A DNA stretch of 64,000 bases from Haladaptatus salinisoli (GCF_020614375.1 NZ_CP085329.1:372001-436000); one strand, 5' to 3'. Counted from the stretch's first letter, positions 44,268-53,824 are shown. Made by a program: numbers and translations. The notes: a model not told the origin generated them from the sequence alone.

Positions 44268-45464
44268 TCAATCCGCAGGAACGATCGAGCTCGATCGATC
44301 GGGCCGCCGTGCTGCTTCGACCGAATAGATCAGGCTTCCGGCGAACAGGACGATACTGCCGACGATGAACAGTGCGCTCAGCGGGGAGGCGGTATCGACG
44401 AACACCCAGTACAGCGGTGCTGCGATGGAGGGGCCGGCAGCTAACACAGCGATTTTGGCGACGAGCGGACCGCAGCAGCCGCAGGTACACGATCCGACAA
44501 TCGCAGCACTCCCGACGGTTCCTTCCGTCATGCCCGCCCGTTCTTCGACGCGCCAGTGGCGAGCGATGAGGGCGGCGTTCAACCCGATAAGGGTGCTCAG
44601 CAGTCCGACCACGATGATCTGTCCGGGCGAAATCGCCAGGAATAGCGGGACGTGCGGCAGTGCGATTTCGAGCGTCGGCCACGTGACCAACTGATAGGTC
44701 GCGGGCAAGACGACAACGGTGTTTTCGTGCGGGAACGCCTCATCCGGGAAAAACGATAGATAGCCCGTTACAGTGACGAAGAATAGAGCGAGCACGACGC
44801 CGACTCCGATTCCGAACCGACGAGCAATTGGATCGCGTAACACTGCGCGGAGCGTACTTCCCGCGTCTTTCCAGACGACGTAACCGACGAGGATGGGAGT
44901 ACCGAAGACGATCGCGTATCCGAGCGGGTGAGAATCGCCGGTCGAACCCGAAAGGAGATAGGGATACGCGATCCACATCCCCGCTATAATTCCGAGGAAG
45001 GTGTAGCGAGGTCGGTTCGGCCATCGAAGCAAGCCGACGACGAGACTCGTTACCGTGATCAACAGGCCGACCGACAACGCCAGCGGCTGATACCACGAAC
45101 GTGGGAACGGCATCGACCGCGCCGAATAGGTGGGATCAGATGACAGCCCTTCGAAGAGGATAACCCCGAGCGCAGTTACGGCGATTCCGGCGAACACACC
45201 GTAGAGCGCGACCGTTGGCGAAATACGGTTAGTACGCTTGAGGAGAACGGCGCCTCCGAGGACGACGATACCGCCGAGACCGAGGAGGATTCCGTGCCAC
45301 TGAGCGAGCCCCGCCGTCGCAGTTGCCCCGTGCGCGGCGGCGGTGGGGATTCGCGTAAGCGAGAGCGTAAAAAGGAGTAGAACGGAAAGCGGTCGTCCGA
45401 ACCTGAGATAGGGCAACCTCTCTTCGGCATCTCCGTCTCTCGATCGCCCCCGTGTCAGTACCAT
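44268..45464 (-). CDS. Polytopic membrane protein with a C-x-C-G-C-C motif
   Basis: A 398-residue integral membrane protein with about ten hydrophobic segments. After a signal-like first helix ending in TAAAHG, membrane spans alternate with short polar loops. The feature of interest is CTCGCCGPL (Cys326, 328, 330, 331) lying between two late helices. Four Cys so close could bind a metal or form disulfides. The family is not recognised. The gene is divergent from the PLP decarboxylase (297 bases between starts) and is alone on its strand. Confidence 0.65.
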   Translation of the reverse strand: MVLTRGRSRDGDAEERLPYLRFGRPLSVLLLFTLSLTRIPTAAAHGATATAGLAQWHGILLGLGGIVVLGGAVLLKRTNRISPTVALYGVFAGIAVTALGVILFEGLSSDPTYSARSMPFPRSWYQPLALSVGLLITVTSLVVGLLRWPNRPRYTFLGIIAGMWIAYPYLLSGSTGDSHPLGYAIVFGTPILVGYVVWKDAGSTLRAVLRDPIARRFGIGVGVVLALFFVTVTGYLSFFPDEAFPHENTVVVLPATYQLVTWPTLEIALPHVPLFLAISPGQIIVVGLLSTLIGLNAALIARHWRVEERAGMTEGTVGSAAIVGSCTCGCCGPLVAKIAVLAAGPSIAAPLYWVFVDTASPLSALFIVGSIVLFAGSLIYSVEAARRPDRSSSIVPAD

Positions 45465-45761
45465 TAGCGGATCTTGACGTGCGATCCACTTCTATCTGAC
45501 TACTTTCGTAGAGCGAGTGGAGATGTAGAGGGAAGGTTGCTCGGTTGGTCACGATGCGTTTTAGCGCGTACTCGTCGTCCGAGAAGCCGGTTCGCTGGAC
45601 GGCGGTACGAACGGTGTGTTCCTTCGGTGTCCTCCCGCATCAGCGGTGGGGTGGACGCGGACATCGCCGGCGAAACCGGCGTCGTTTATTCGACCGACAA
45701 ACGGGTCATCGATCCGCGGTCCGAGGGAATCGTTAACTTCCCACATAGAGTATCGTCTGCT

Positions 45762-47300
45762 ATGACACCCTCGGACGAATCCTCGGTCGCCGAAATCGAC
45801 AGCGAGAGGTTCAGAGACTTGGGATACCGGACGGTTGATTTGATCGCCGACTACTACGAGGGTATCCGTGACCGCCCGGTTTACGTCCAGGCCGAACCGG
45901 CGGACGTCGTCGCTGCGTTCGAAGAGCCCCTCCCCGAGAACGGTGAAGATCCGGAGACGATCCTCGACGCCGTAGAAGAGTACGTCATCCCGTACGCGAC
46001 CCACAATCCCTCGCCGCGGTACTTCGGCTTCGTGATGGGATCGGGAACCGCGCTCGCTCCGCTGGCCGACGCTATCGCGGCGACGGTTAATATGAATACG
46101 GGCGGCTGGCACCCCGCACCCTCCGGAACGGAAGTCGAGCGCCGTTGCATCCGGTGGTTAGCCGAGGCGATTGGATTCACGCCCGATACCGGCGGCCTAC
46201 TGACCAGCGGCGGAACGATGGCCAACTTCACCGCCCTTCTGGCTGCGCTCCGTGACCGTACTAATTACGAGACCACCGGTTCCGGGTTGCAAGGAGCGGA
46301 CCGACCGCGATACACGATTTACATGGTCGACCACGAAGGCCACTCCAGCGTCGTTCGGGCCGCGGACATGCTAAATCTCGGGCGCGACGCCGTTCGGCGC
46401 GTCCCGAGTCGCGACGACTTCACGATGGACGTGACCGCATTAGAACGGATGCTCGAGGCCGATCGAGCGAACGGCGACGAACCGTTCTGCGTCGTCGGGC
46501 AGGCGGGCTCCATTAACGTCAGTGCGATCGACCCGCTCGACGCGATCGCCGATGTCTGTGCGGAGCGGGATCTCTGGTTCCACGTCGATGGGGCCTGCGG
46601 GGCAGTCGGGGCGATGGTTCCCGAGTTCGAATCTCGTTACGTCGGGATGCAACGGGCCGATTCCGTGACGCTCGACCCCCACAAGTGGCTGTTTATTCCC
46701 TACGAGTGCGGAGCAGTTCTCGTCCGGGAGCAGACCGTACTCGCAAAGACCTTCGCGATGGACGCGTCGTATCTCCGCGGATCGATCGCGGAGACCCCGG
46801 AGGAATTCGACTACTACGAGTTCGGACCGCAGATGTCGCGCGGGTTCCGCGCGCTGAAACTCTGGATGACCCTGAAACAGTACGGGTTGGAGGGATATCG
46901 AACGCTGCTCCGAAAGAGTGTCGACTGTGCCGAGCACCTCGATTCGCTCGTCGATGCCCACGACGACTTCGCGACGGTTCAGGAGCCGAACCTGTTCATC
47001 TACTCGTTTCGCTACGTTCCGGCGGACCTCCGAGAGGTGCTGGCCGACCCGCCGGCAATCCCGTTGGCGAGAATCCACCAGTACGTAGACGAACTGAACC
47101 AGAGCATCGCCGACGAGGTCGTACAGAGCGGGCTCGCGTTTCTCACGACCACGAGCATCCGCGGCAGGCGCGCTCTCCGGATGTCCATCTGCAGCCATCG
47201 GACGACCGTCGAAGACATCGAAACGGTGTTCGACGGCCTGGCAGAGACGGGAGCGCGGTTAGACGAGGAGTGGCGCGAGAGCGCGGGCCTACCGGTCTGA
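45762..47300 (+). CDS. PLP-dependent group II amino acid decarboxylase (aromatic amino acid/tyrosine decarboxylase type)
   Basis: A 512-residue decarboxylase of the AADC/GAD family. Segments include NPSPRYFGFVMGSGTALAPL, the cofactor region LTSGGTMANFTALLAAL and FHVDGACGAVGAM. The PLP-binding Lys is in LDPHKWLFIPYECG. The ATG at 45762 fits the family's N-terminus (a helix with DLGYRTVDLIADYYEG). The open frame upstream is not family-like. Such enzymes decarboxylate aromatic amino acids or related compounds; the exact substrate cannot be told. Confidence 0.88.
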   Translation: MTPSDESSVAEIDSERFRDLGYRTVDLIADYYEGIRDRPVYVQAEPADVVAAFEEPLPENGEDPETILDAVEEYVIPYATHNPSPRYFGFVMGSGTALAPLADAIAATVNMNTGGWHPAPSGTEVERRCIRWLAEAIGFTPDTGGLLTSGGTMANFTALLAALRDRTNYETTGSGLQGADRPRYTIYMVDHEGHSSVVRAADMLNLGRDAVRRVPSRDDFTMDVTALERMLEADRANGDEPFCVVGQAGSINVSAIDPLDAIADVCAERDLWFHVDGACGAVGAMVPEFESRYVGMQRADSVTLDPHKWLFIPYECGAVLVREQTVLAKTFAMDASYLRGSIAETPEEFDYYEFGPQMSRGFRALKLWMTLKQYGLEGYRTLLRKSVDCAEHLDSLVDAHDDFATVQEPNLFIYSFRYVPADLREVLADPPAIPLARIHQYVDELNQSIADEVVQSGLAFLTTTSIRGRRALRMSICSHRTTVEDIETVFDGLAETGARLDEEWRESAGLPV

Positions 47301-47395
47301 TCTCGATCGAACCGATACACGAACCGCGCCGCTGGTCGATGCGATCACGACCGAGAGCTACTCGCATTCCGAAGCGGGCGAGCGAAGCGACGTGA

Positions 47396-48174
47396 TTACG
47401 CCGTGGCCGGAGACCTGCAAGAGTCGAAACCGAGGGTCAGTCGTGGCGGCGATTTCGAACGCGGGAGGCCACGGGCGTTGCAGCGGTCGATATCCACGAC
47501 GAACTCCGTAGTAGTGACGAGCGCGATTCGAGCGTTGAACGCGAACTCGTCCCGGTTCTCACCGCTACCCAGTCGATACGTATCGCTGTTCAACAACTGG
47601 GTGTACTGCCGAACGGCGAGCGAGAGTGCCGTGCTGAACGTAGAAGGTGTATTTCGTCGGTAGCGTATCCGGTACGCAGGATTCGCCCAGCGAGCCCACG
47701 GATATCGACTCGGCGCATCGGGTTTGCCTCTGGTCATTTCCTCTCGGTCGACGCAGCCGCCCCATCCGTACTCCCCACGCTTGCTGCGAGCGTTCCGAAT
47801 CCACGAGTCGGCACAGAACGGCGTGAGGACGACCACGTACACGGCGTCCTCGTACAGGAGATAGATACCGGAGATACGGTCCGGGTCGTGTTCGGTTCGT
47901 GAGTACCGCGGAAGACCCGACAGCGCCTGCGCCACCGTATCGTACTCGCGTTCGGTCACTTCGATGTCCGCAGCGCCGGTTCGCCGTGCTCGTCGGAGCC
48001 CCCGTTGTAGAGGAGCGATATCTTCGTTCGTCGGAGGCGTCGGTGACTATCGCGCCGGGTGGATTAGCAGTAGACAGCAACTGCAGCCAGCCACCACTCA
48101 CCCCCGGGTCGTTAACGCAACCGGAGAGGGCGGAGAGAGGCGGCAATTGTAGCGAGGAACCTCCGTCGATTCAC
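47396..48174 (-). pseudogene. Frameshifted lipoprotein gene
   Basis: The GTG at 48174 lies 27 bases after a TATA box (48195-48205) and begins a Tat-lipoprotein signal (NRRRFLATIAASL). The frame then stops, but a one-base shift restores the rest of the signal and lipobox (LSALSGCVNDPG) and continues WLQLLSTANPPGAIV. A second shift near 48050 brings in the frame NEDIAPLQRGLRRARRTG, IEVTEREYDTVAQALSG and ISGIYLLYEDAVYVVVLTPF, open to 47396. The final 187 codons could in principle be read from GTG 47959, but without the signal. The simplest reading is a lipoprotein gene of about 258 codons with two indels. Family unknown. Confidence 0.6.
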
Positions 48175-48194
48175 GTATCACATTTCACATAGAT

Positions 48195-48205
48195 GGTTAA
48201 ATAGT
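48195..48205 (-). promoter_or_regulatory. TATA element of the frameshifted lipoprotein gene
   Basis: On the minus strand ACTATTTAACC, centred 26 bases before the GTG at 48174. The intact promoter suggests recent inactivation of the gene. Confidence 0.5.
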
Positions 48206-48318
48206 TTCTCGATATAGATTCCCTAATTGAGCGTTTGATATCCCCATAAATGCCGGTTTCGGGAAGGGACGCACCTCTCGGGGACAATGGTTATCCGTCT
48301 CGCGGCCAATTTTGAACC

Positions 48319-48885
48319 ATGGCCGACGTCGCTGGACACATCGCCGTCGGAGCACTGTTCGCAATCCCGGCGTGGTTTTTATGGAATCGCCGGCCCGCGA
48401 TGCTGTTCATCGGCATCACGATCGTCAGCGCGCTCTTTCCGGACAGCGACTTGTACTTGCGGAAGATATTCCCCACGATACACCACCACGGTGTGACCCA
48501 TACTCTCCTTTTTGCCATCGTCGTGAGTCTCGTCGGTGGCGCTATCGCGGCAGTCGTATTGACCGACTACCTCGATCGAAATTGGTTCCCGGAAGGAACT
48601 CTCGATCGAGAGACCGTATTCGTCTTCTGTGCGAGTGCTTTCTTCCTCGGGAGCATTAGCCATATTTTCGCCGACATGCTCTCAGCGCCGGACATCGCCC
48701 CGCGACTCGAACCGTTGTGGCCGCTCGTGAACGGACAGATCGTGACGCTCGATCTTTACTACTACAACTCACCGCTCGTGAACTTCGGACTGTTCGCGGT
48801 TGCACTCGTGATTCACGCGGTTCTCTACTGGCGGGACGGCTACCAAATCACCAATCGCTATATCGTCAACGAACAGTCCCACTAG
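48319..48885 (+). CDS. Metal-dependent membrane hydrolase (YdjM/DUF457 type)
   Basis: A 188-residue membrane protein of the LexA-binding/metal-dependent hydrolase (DUF457) family. It begins MADVAGHIAVGALFAIPAWF (His7), then has DSDLYLRK and HHHGVTHTLLFA. The conserved His and Asp residues are thought to bind metal inside the membrane. Four to five hydrophobic segments are visible. The role of this family is poorly defined. Confidence 0.8.
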   Translation: MADVAGHIAVGALFAIPAWFLWNRRPAMLFIGITIVSALFPDSDLYLRKIFPTIHHHGVTHTLLFAIVVSLVGGAIAAVVLTDYLDRNWFPEGTLDRETVFVFCASAFFLGSISHIFADMLSAPDIAPRLEPLWPLVNGQIVTLDLYYYNSPLVNFGLFAVALVIHAVLYWRDGYQITNRYIVNEQSH

Positions 48886-49215
48886 CGGAAGCGCTCGTAT
48901 TTCTGACTCAAAAACCCGGTCGGCGGATTCTCTATCGTACTCCCGATATCACCGGATAGAGATCCGAAAACGGAATCTCGGTCATCACGGGGGAGACGAG
49001 CGTTGTCGGGTAGCTTTCGCGCCGGTCACCGGGACCCCTCGTTCAGCGGGTTCGAGAACACGGCATCGACCGCACCTCCGTCCATCTCTCGCCCGTATGC
49101 GCGATTTTTCTCGGGTGACGAGACCCCGGCTTCGGGTAGAAGCCGGACGGTCCCGTCTCGGCGATCAACGCCTTTCGCCAACGCGCCTTTTACCCTCTGT
49201 CCCCTATCGGTCCGC
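48886..49215. other. Gene-free stretch
   Basis: About 330 bases. The plus-strand frame continuous with the DUF488 gene is open but has no domain or promoter, so the gene is started at GTG 49216. A CCTTTTACCC element near 49188-49197 may be its TATA box. Confidence 0.35.
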
Positions 49216-49737
49216 GTGACACGCGCGTACACCATCGGGCACTCCTCACGTTCGATCGAGGAGTTCATATCGGCGCTTCGCAGCTACGACGTCACGCTCG
49301 CGGTCGATATCCGCCGGTTCCCTGGCTCGCGTCGAAATCCGCAGTTCGATGCCGACGCGCTCGCCGGGGCTCTCGACGAGCAGGGCATCGAGTATCGCCA
49401 TCTCGAGGCGCTCGGAGGGCGACGTTCGTCCCCGTTGGAGGATTCGCCGAACGATGCGTGGGAGAACGACTCGTTCCGGGCCTACGCCGACTACGCGCTC
49501 ACCGACGAGTTTCAGACCGCGCTCGACGAGGTGGTCGCGCTCGCCGAAACGTCCGTGCCGGTGATCGTCTGCGCCGAGGCCGTCTATTGGCGCTGTCACC
49601 GCCGTATCGTCGCCGATTGGCTCCTCGCCCGCGGCTGCGAGGTCGTCGATATCTACGACGCTGACCGCGCTGACGAGCACGAACTGACTCGCTTCGCGGA
49701 GGTAACCGACGGGCGGGTTACCTACCCGGCTGACTGA
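49216..49737 (+). CDS. DUF488 family protein
   Basis: A 173-residue protein starting AYTIGHSSRSIEEFISALRS, the signature of DUF488, and continuing with LAVDIRRFPGSRRNPQF, GIEYRHLEALGGRR and a late VIVCAEAVYWRCHR. Family members have conserved Arg, Cys and His, but their activity is unknown. A GTG at 49216 is used; it directly precedes the conserved start. Confidence 0.82.
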   Translation: MTRAYTIGHSSRSIEEFISALRSYDVTLAVDIRRFPGSRRNPQFDADALAGALDEQGIEYRHLEALGGRRSSPLEDSPNDAWENDSFRAYADYALTDEFQTALDEVVALAETSVPVIVCAEAVYWRCHRRIVADWLLARGCEVVDIYDADRADEHELTRFAEVTDGRVTYPAD

Positions 49738-49823
49738 TCGCAGTCACGCCGCAGGACCGACCCCTAGTTTATCGTTTCCTTGTAAACGTGATCGTTGGTC
49801 GGGGTGTCACGCCGACCGAGGGC

Positions 49824-50804
49824 TCAGCCCTCCGCCTCGATCGGCTCCGCGATGTTAGCGAGCGCCTCGCCCATTATGATCGTCGCTTCTTGCGTCAGTG
49901 CGTAGAGGAGACCGTCTCGATCCGCTCGAACGGTTTGGAGTGGCTCGTACGTCGTCGGATCGTACAGTGTCCCGAGGAACGCGCCGCTCCGAACTGACGA
50001 GCCGACGGTGACGTCCGGATTAGAGCGAAAGAGACCGGACTCCGATGCGACGATGCGACCGAGATGATTACGAGCGAGGGTTTGCGGCCCCGTGTCGATC
50101 GGTGCACCATCGAGGATATCCAGGTGCCGCAGTACGTTTAAAATCCCCGTGACGCCGGCATCGACGGCATCTTCGAGAATTTGTTTGTTGTACGCCAACT
50201 CCGGCGTGATGCTCGGAATCCCTTCTTCGACCGCGGCGACGCGAAGTTTCCCCCCGAAGCTTCGCCGATGCCATTCCTCGCTCGCGGCCGCGTGTGCTTG
50301 CTCGGTGAGCAGTAGCTTGGTACCGAAGACGCGCCCTAGCGCGAGTGATTTATCGTGCCCTGCCAGTGCGACCACGTGGGGAAGCATATCCGGACTGCCC
50401 GTGTGCAAGTCGATGATTACGTCCGCTTGGCGAGCGTGTTGCCAAAGCCGCGCCGCCATTCGCTCGTGAACGGTTCCGTTTTGGTTCCCCGGCCAGACTC
50501 GGTTCATATTTGGATTGACCGGATCCAGTTGCTCCGGAGTAATGTACGAGACGTGATCGAAGGTGAGCGGATCTGCAACCGGCACGGCGATGACTCGGCC
50601 CGCCAAATCGACGTCGACGATGTGATCGTGCAGCCGGCGAAGAACCTCCGCCCCGTTCACTTCGCGACCGTGTTGTGCGGCCTGTAAATACACCGTTGGC
50701 CCCTCGTCAGAACCGGTGTAGGTGTGTATCGTCGTCTCGATTTGCGTCCCCGATGGTAGCCGTGCGAGCGTTTCCTTCGTCGCCGTATGTGTGCTCTCTC
50801 CCAT
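49824..50804 (-). CDS. Succinylglutamate desuccinylase/aspartoacylase family zinc carboxypeptidase
   Basis: A 326-residue M14-like zinc hydrolase. Zinc ligands are visible in AAQHGREVNGAEV (His and Glu) and DVIIDLHTGSPDM (His). Other family features are NPNMNRVWPGNQ and a Glu in GIPSITPELAY. It removes an acyl group from an amino acid or amide. The ATG at 50804 is chosen; the open frame upstream is basic and unlike the family. It is convergent with the DUF488 gene. Confidence 0.85.
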   Translation of the reverse strand: MGESTHTATKETLARLPSGTQIETTIHTYTGSDEGPTVYLQAAQHGREVNGAEVLRRLHDHIVDVDLAGRVIAVPVADPLTFDHVSYITPEQLDPVNPNMNRVWPGNQNGTVHERMAARLWQHARQADVIIDLHTGSPDMLPHVVALAGHDKSLALGRVFGTKLLLTEQAHAAASEEWHRRSFGGKLRVAAVEEGIPSITPELAYNKQILEDAVDAGVTGILNVLRHLDILDGAPIDTGPQTLARNHLGRIVASESGLFRSNPDVTVGSSVRSGAFLGTLYDPTTYEPLQTVRADRDGLLYALTQEATIIMGEALANIAEPIEAEG

Positions 50805-51147
50805 TACTGCTCTCACGCGCCCGTAAACGAACTCTCTTCCGAATGATTTCAACGATAGTTCGTGTTGAATCGGGGTTGAAGGTGAGAGGGCTCGCTTTCC
50901 CTCGCCGTGGCGGGTCGGGACGCGAGAACCGCGTTCGTACGGTGACCGTTCATTCCGGCTATTTCGCTCTCGCTGGCACGAGCGCGTGACTCGTCGCGGT
51001 TCGCGGGCACCGTTTGTCCTGCAGCAAGGGACATTATTAAATATGAACCACACCTAGTTAGTAGGGAAGACGAGACGCAGTTGCGTTGCTATCGCGTTAT
51101 TCGAGTATAACGTGCTCGTTTCCAGGGGTGGAATAAGAGGGGTAATT
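50805..51147. other. Divergent intergenic region with palindrome and promoters
   Basis: About 340 bases between two divergent genes. It contains an A/T-rich stretch near 51031-51044 (ACATTATTAAATAT) that might serve as a promoter element, and the palindrome at 51095-51112 next to a TATA-like GAGTATAACG. No small gene was seen. Confidence 0.4.
51095..51112. promoter_or_regulatory. Palindrome overlapping a TATA element before the glycerophosphotransferase-like gene
   Basis: CGTTATTCGAGTATAACG is an inverted repeat with six-base arms (CGTTAT/ATAACG) around TCGAGT. Its right arm falls within the A/T-rich element about 40 bases before ATG 51148, whose SD-like AGAGGGG lies just upstream. It could be an operator or just the promoter. 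Confidence 0.35.
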
Positions 51148-52140
51148 ATGGTCGAAATACTGTATGTCATAGAGCGAGAATTCATGGGGAAGACGTTCGA
51201 ATCGATCGATAGGCACGTCACCGTCCCATCAGCGTATCTTCCGGTTCGATCGGAAGCCCGTGGATGCAGCGACACTATATCGGAGATCGACGTCGACGAT
51301 ATAACCGATATCAACCGTAACGTACGGACGATCGACCCGGCGGTCGTGGTGTACAACCACCGATACCGCATCAAGGACATCGATTTTTACGACGAGTACC
51401 CGCTCGTCCACGTCCGCCACGGTGCGTCGATTGGACGTGGAGAGAGAACCGTAACGGCAGAAACGATCAGACACGCCGTCGCCGTCGCACTTGCACCCGG
51501 CGAGCGGTGGGCGCGGCGATACCGAGCGGCGTTTTCCGACGACACCCGCGTCGCAGTCGTCGGTATTCCGGAGGCCGACGACCTCGTCACGACCGACGCA
51601 CCTCGCGAAAAACGGGTGCTGTACGCGCCGACCAATCACAACTACGGCGGTGGTTCCTATTTGAACACCGCCAAAGCGGTCCTCGACACGTTCGCCGACG
51701 CCGAGTACGAACTGCTCTTCCGACCGCATCCGATGGATCGAATCGAGGAGCCGGGGCGGTCGCTCACGAGAGCGTGCAAGAAGCGAATCTCAACGCTGCC
51801 GAACGTTACCTTCGATGAGAATCCGACGCCGAACGCGAGCATGCGGGTCGCCGACCTGCTCGTTTCCGACTACTCCGGTATCATCGCCGAGTGGCTCCAC
51901 ACCGAACGGCCGCTCATCCAGCTAACCGATATCGCCACCGAGGAAAACGTCGTCCCCGAGATCGGATACGCAACGAGCGTCGTCGACTTCGATATCTCGT
52001 CCGTCGGCGACCTGTACGAACGCGGCTACCCCGATTCGATCGCCGAGCGCGAGGCGGCGCGTCGCGCGGAACTCGGCATTCCGATGGACGGACGGGCCGG
52101 CGAACGCGCCGCCAAGGAGGTGCTCGCATGCAGGCAGTGA
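51148..52140 (+). CDS. CDP-glycerol glycerophosphotransferase-like protein (TagB/TagF type)
   Basis: A 330-residue protein with the C-terminal signature of CDP-glycerol:poly(glycerophosphate) glycerophosphotransferases: VLYAPTNHNYGGGSY, LLFRPHPMDRIEEPG and ADLLVSDYSGIIAEWL followed by PLIQLTDIA. The N-terminal half has HVRHGAS, in place of the usual WHGT. In bacteria these enzymes build teichoic-acid backbones; the role in archaea is unsettled. The ATG at 51148 follows an SD-like purine run. It overlaps the nucleotidyltransferase gene by 13 bases, which argues that the two act together. Confidence 0.8.
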   Translation: MVEILYVIEREFMGKTFESIDRHVTVPSAYLPVRSEARGCSDTISEIDVDDITDINRNVRTIDPAVVVYNHRYRIKDIDFYDEYPLVHVRHGASIGRGERTVTAETIRHAVAVALAPGERWARRYRAAFSDDTRVAVVGIPEADDLVTTDAPREKRVLYAPTNHNYGGGSYLNTAKAVLDTFADAEYELLFRPHPMDRIEEPGRSLTRACKKRISTLPNVTFDENPTPNASMRVADLLVSDYSGIIAEWLHTERPLIQLTDIATEENVVPEIGYATSVVDFDISSVGDLYERGYPDSIAEREAARRAELGIPMDGRAGERAAKEVLACRQ

Positions 52141-52838
52141 TTCTCGCGGCGGGTTGCGGAAGCCGGATGGGAGACGCGACCGCCGAGATTCCGAAGGCCT
52201 TCCTCGAGGTCAACGACCGGACGCTTTACGACCGGCAACGCGAAGCACTCGACGGTCGCGTCGACGGGATTACGATCGTGCTCGGCTACAGGTGCGAGAA
52301 CGTCATCGGCGACCTCACCGCAACCGAGGTCATCGTCCTCGAAGGTTGGGAGAAGTACGAAAACGCGGAGTCGCTTCGACGTGCGCTCGAATGTATCGAC
52401 GACGACGTTCTCGTGTTGAACGGCGACGTGGTGGTCACGCCGTCGGTTATCGACCGGCTACTCCAGCGTCACGAGGCGCTGAACGGTCGGTACAACGTCG
52501 TCGCCTGTCTTCCGGGCCGTCAGACCGAACACACCGCGATCCGATGCGACGAGGAGGGAACCGTCATCGACTACGGGATGGTTCCCGGCCTTCGCCACGC
52601 CGGCGTCGGAATCGTCAGTCGTCGGTACCGGACGGAGGCGATCGAGTTCCTCGCCCGTAACCGCACGGAATGGTATCCACACGTTTACGCCGAGTTGCCG
52701 ACGAAGCGACATCTGATTCCGCCCGTCCATCATCTCGAAATCAATCGGCCCGACGACCTCGCGAGTGCACGTAAACGATTATCGCACCGCGATAACCGAC
52801 GTTCAACGGCGTCGACCGATCCGATTTCGAAACGGTAG
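52128..52838 (+). CDS. Nucleotidyltransferase (sugar- or alcohol-phosphate nucleotidylyltransferase type)
   Basis: A 236-residue GT-A-fold nucleotidyltransferase beginning AVILAAGCGSRMG (nucleotide-binding), then IPKAFLEVNDRTLYDRQ and LVLNGDVVVTPSVID (metal Asp). The pattern resembles LicC phosphocholine cytidylyltransferases and glucose-1-phosphate nucleotidyltransferases. Overlap with the CDP-glycerol-transferase-like gene suggests it makes a nucleotide-activated alcohol or sugar for that transferase. It overlaps that gene by 13 bases. The tail after residue 215 is basic and Ser-rich. Confidence 0.82.
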   Translation: MQAVILAAGCGSRMGDATAEIPKAFLEVNDRTLYDRQREALDGRVDGITIVLGYRCENVIGDLTATEVIVLEGWEKYENAESLRRALECIDDDVLVLNGDVVVTPSVIDRLLQRHEALNGRYNVVACLPGRQTEHTAIRCDEEGTVIDYGMVPGLRHAGVGIVSRRYRTEAIEFLARNRTEWYPHVYAELPTKRHLIPPVHHLEINRPDDLASARKRLSHRDNRRSTASTDPISKR

Positions 52839-52874
52839 ACTTATTCTTCGGGAGTTCAGTGCACCGATAGAGTA

Positions 52875-53573
52875 ATGGAACTCATCGCCCATCGAGGGTG
52901 TGCGGATCAATATCCTGAAAACACCGTCTTTGCAGTCGAGCGAGCATCGCGCGATTTTTCGGCCATCGAGATAGACGTCCGACGATGTCGGTCGGGAGAG
53001 CTCGTCGTCTTCCACGACGAAACCGTCGATCGCCTGACCGAAGGGCGCGGTTCGGTCGCCGGGAAAGAATGGGACGAACTACGGAACCTAGAGATTCTGG
53101 ACTCCGGCGAGCGAATTCCGCTGTTATCCGAGGCGCTGGCCGCGATTCCGTCGAGCGTGAGCGTTCAAATCGAACTCAAACAAACGGGGACGGCAGCCGA
53201 CGTGCTGCGACGCATCGACGACGCAGGCGTAGACGCACGCATCACCTCGTTCCTCCCGAGCGCACTGACAGAGGTGCGGGAACACGACCCGAGTGTGAAG
53301 CGAGGCTACCTGTTCGGCGAGCCGGTCGATGCCACCGTCGGTATCCAAACCGCGCTCACCCTCGAGTGTGACTCGCTCCACCCTCACTCGACGCAGTGTC
53401 TGGAGACGGGTATCGTCGACCTCGCTCACGAAAACGATCTCGACGTAATCGCCTGGGCGGCCGGCGACGAGGCCGTCATCAGCGATCTGTACACGGCCGG
53501 CGTAGATGCGGCAACCGCCGACCGATACACGACAGTTGTGCAGGCATCCATCGGATCAGTGGCCGCCGACTGA
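52875..53573 (+). CDS. Cytoplasmic glycerophosphodiester phosphodiesterase (GDPD)
   Basis: A 232-residue GDPD without signal peptide. Catalytic motifs are AHRGCADQYPENT at the start, AIEIDVRR and VVFHDETVDRL, with VQIELKQTG later. It starts 36 bases after the nucleotidyltransferase on the same strand and has its own A/T-rich promoter-like element (CTTATTCTTC, 52840-52849). Its position right after genes resembling glycerophosphate-polymer synthesis suggests turnover of such products. The other copy (22865) is exported. Confidence 0.88.
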   Translation: MELIAHRGCADQYPENTVFAVERASRDFSAIEIDVRRCRSGELVVFHDETVDRLTEGRGSVAGKEWDELRNLEILDSGERIPLLSEALAAIPSSVSVQIELKQTGTAADVLRRIDDAGVDARITSFLPSALTEVREHDPSVKRGYLFGEPVDATVGIQTALTLECDSLHPHSTQCLETGIVDLAHENDLDVIAWAAGDEAVISDLYTAGVDAATADRYTTVVQASIGSVAAD

Positions 53574-53824
53574 CGCGATCGGATATTTCGTGAGTGGAAT
53601 CATCCGTGACGTTCACAGAACCATCCATCGAGAAAAAGCCGCCCGAGTTCCCGTTTAGCGTATACCGTATCAGAAGCTGGTCACGTATCCGAGACAAGCG
53701 GTTCCATAAAGACCGACCCTCTCCCTCGTACACCTCGGAAGAATCCGTATCGGGGTGAGCGTATCGGTTCTCAGACGCTCGGTACGGTAGATATGCCGAA
53801 AAAACAGCCACTTCGCTTACCACC

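Noticed and set aside
47396..47959. Intact 187-residue gene from GTG 47959
   Set aside because: The coding character, lipobox and signal continue upstream in shifted frames to a better start with a promoter, so a frameshifted gene is the simpler reading.
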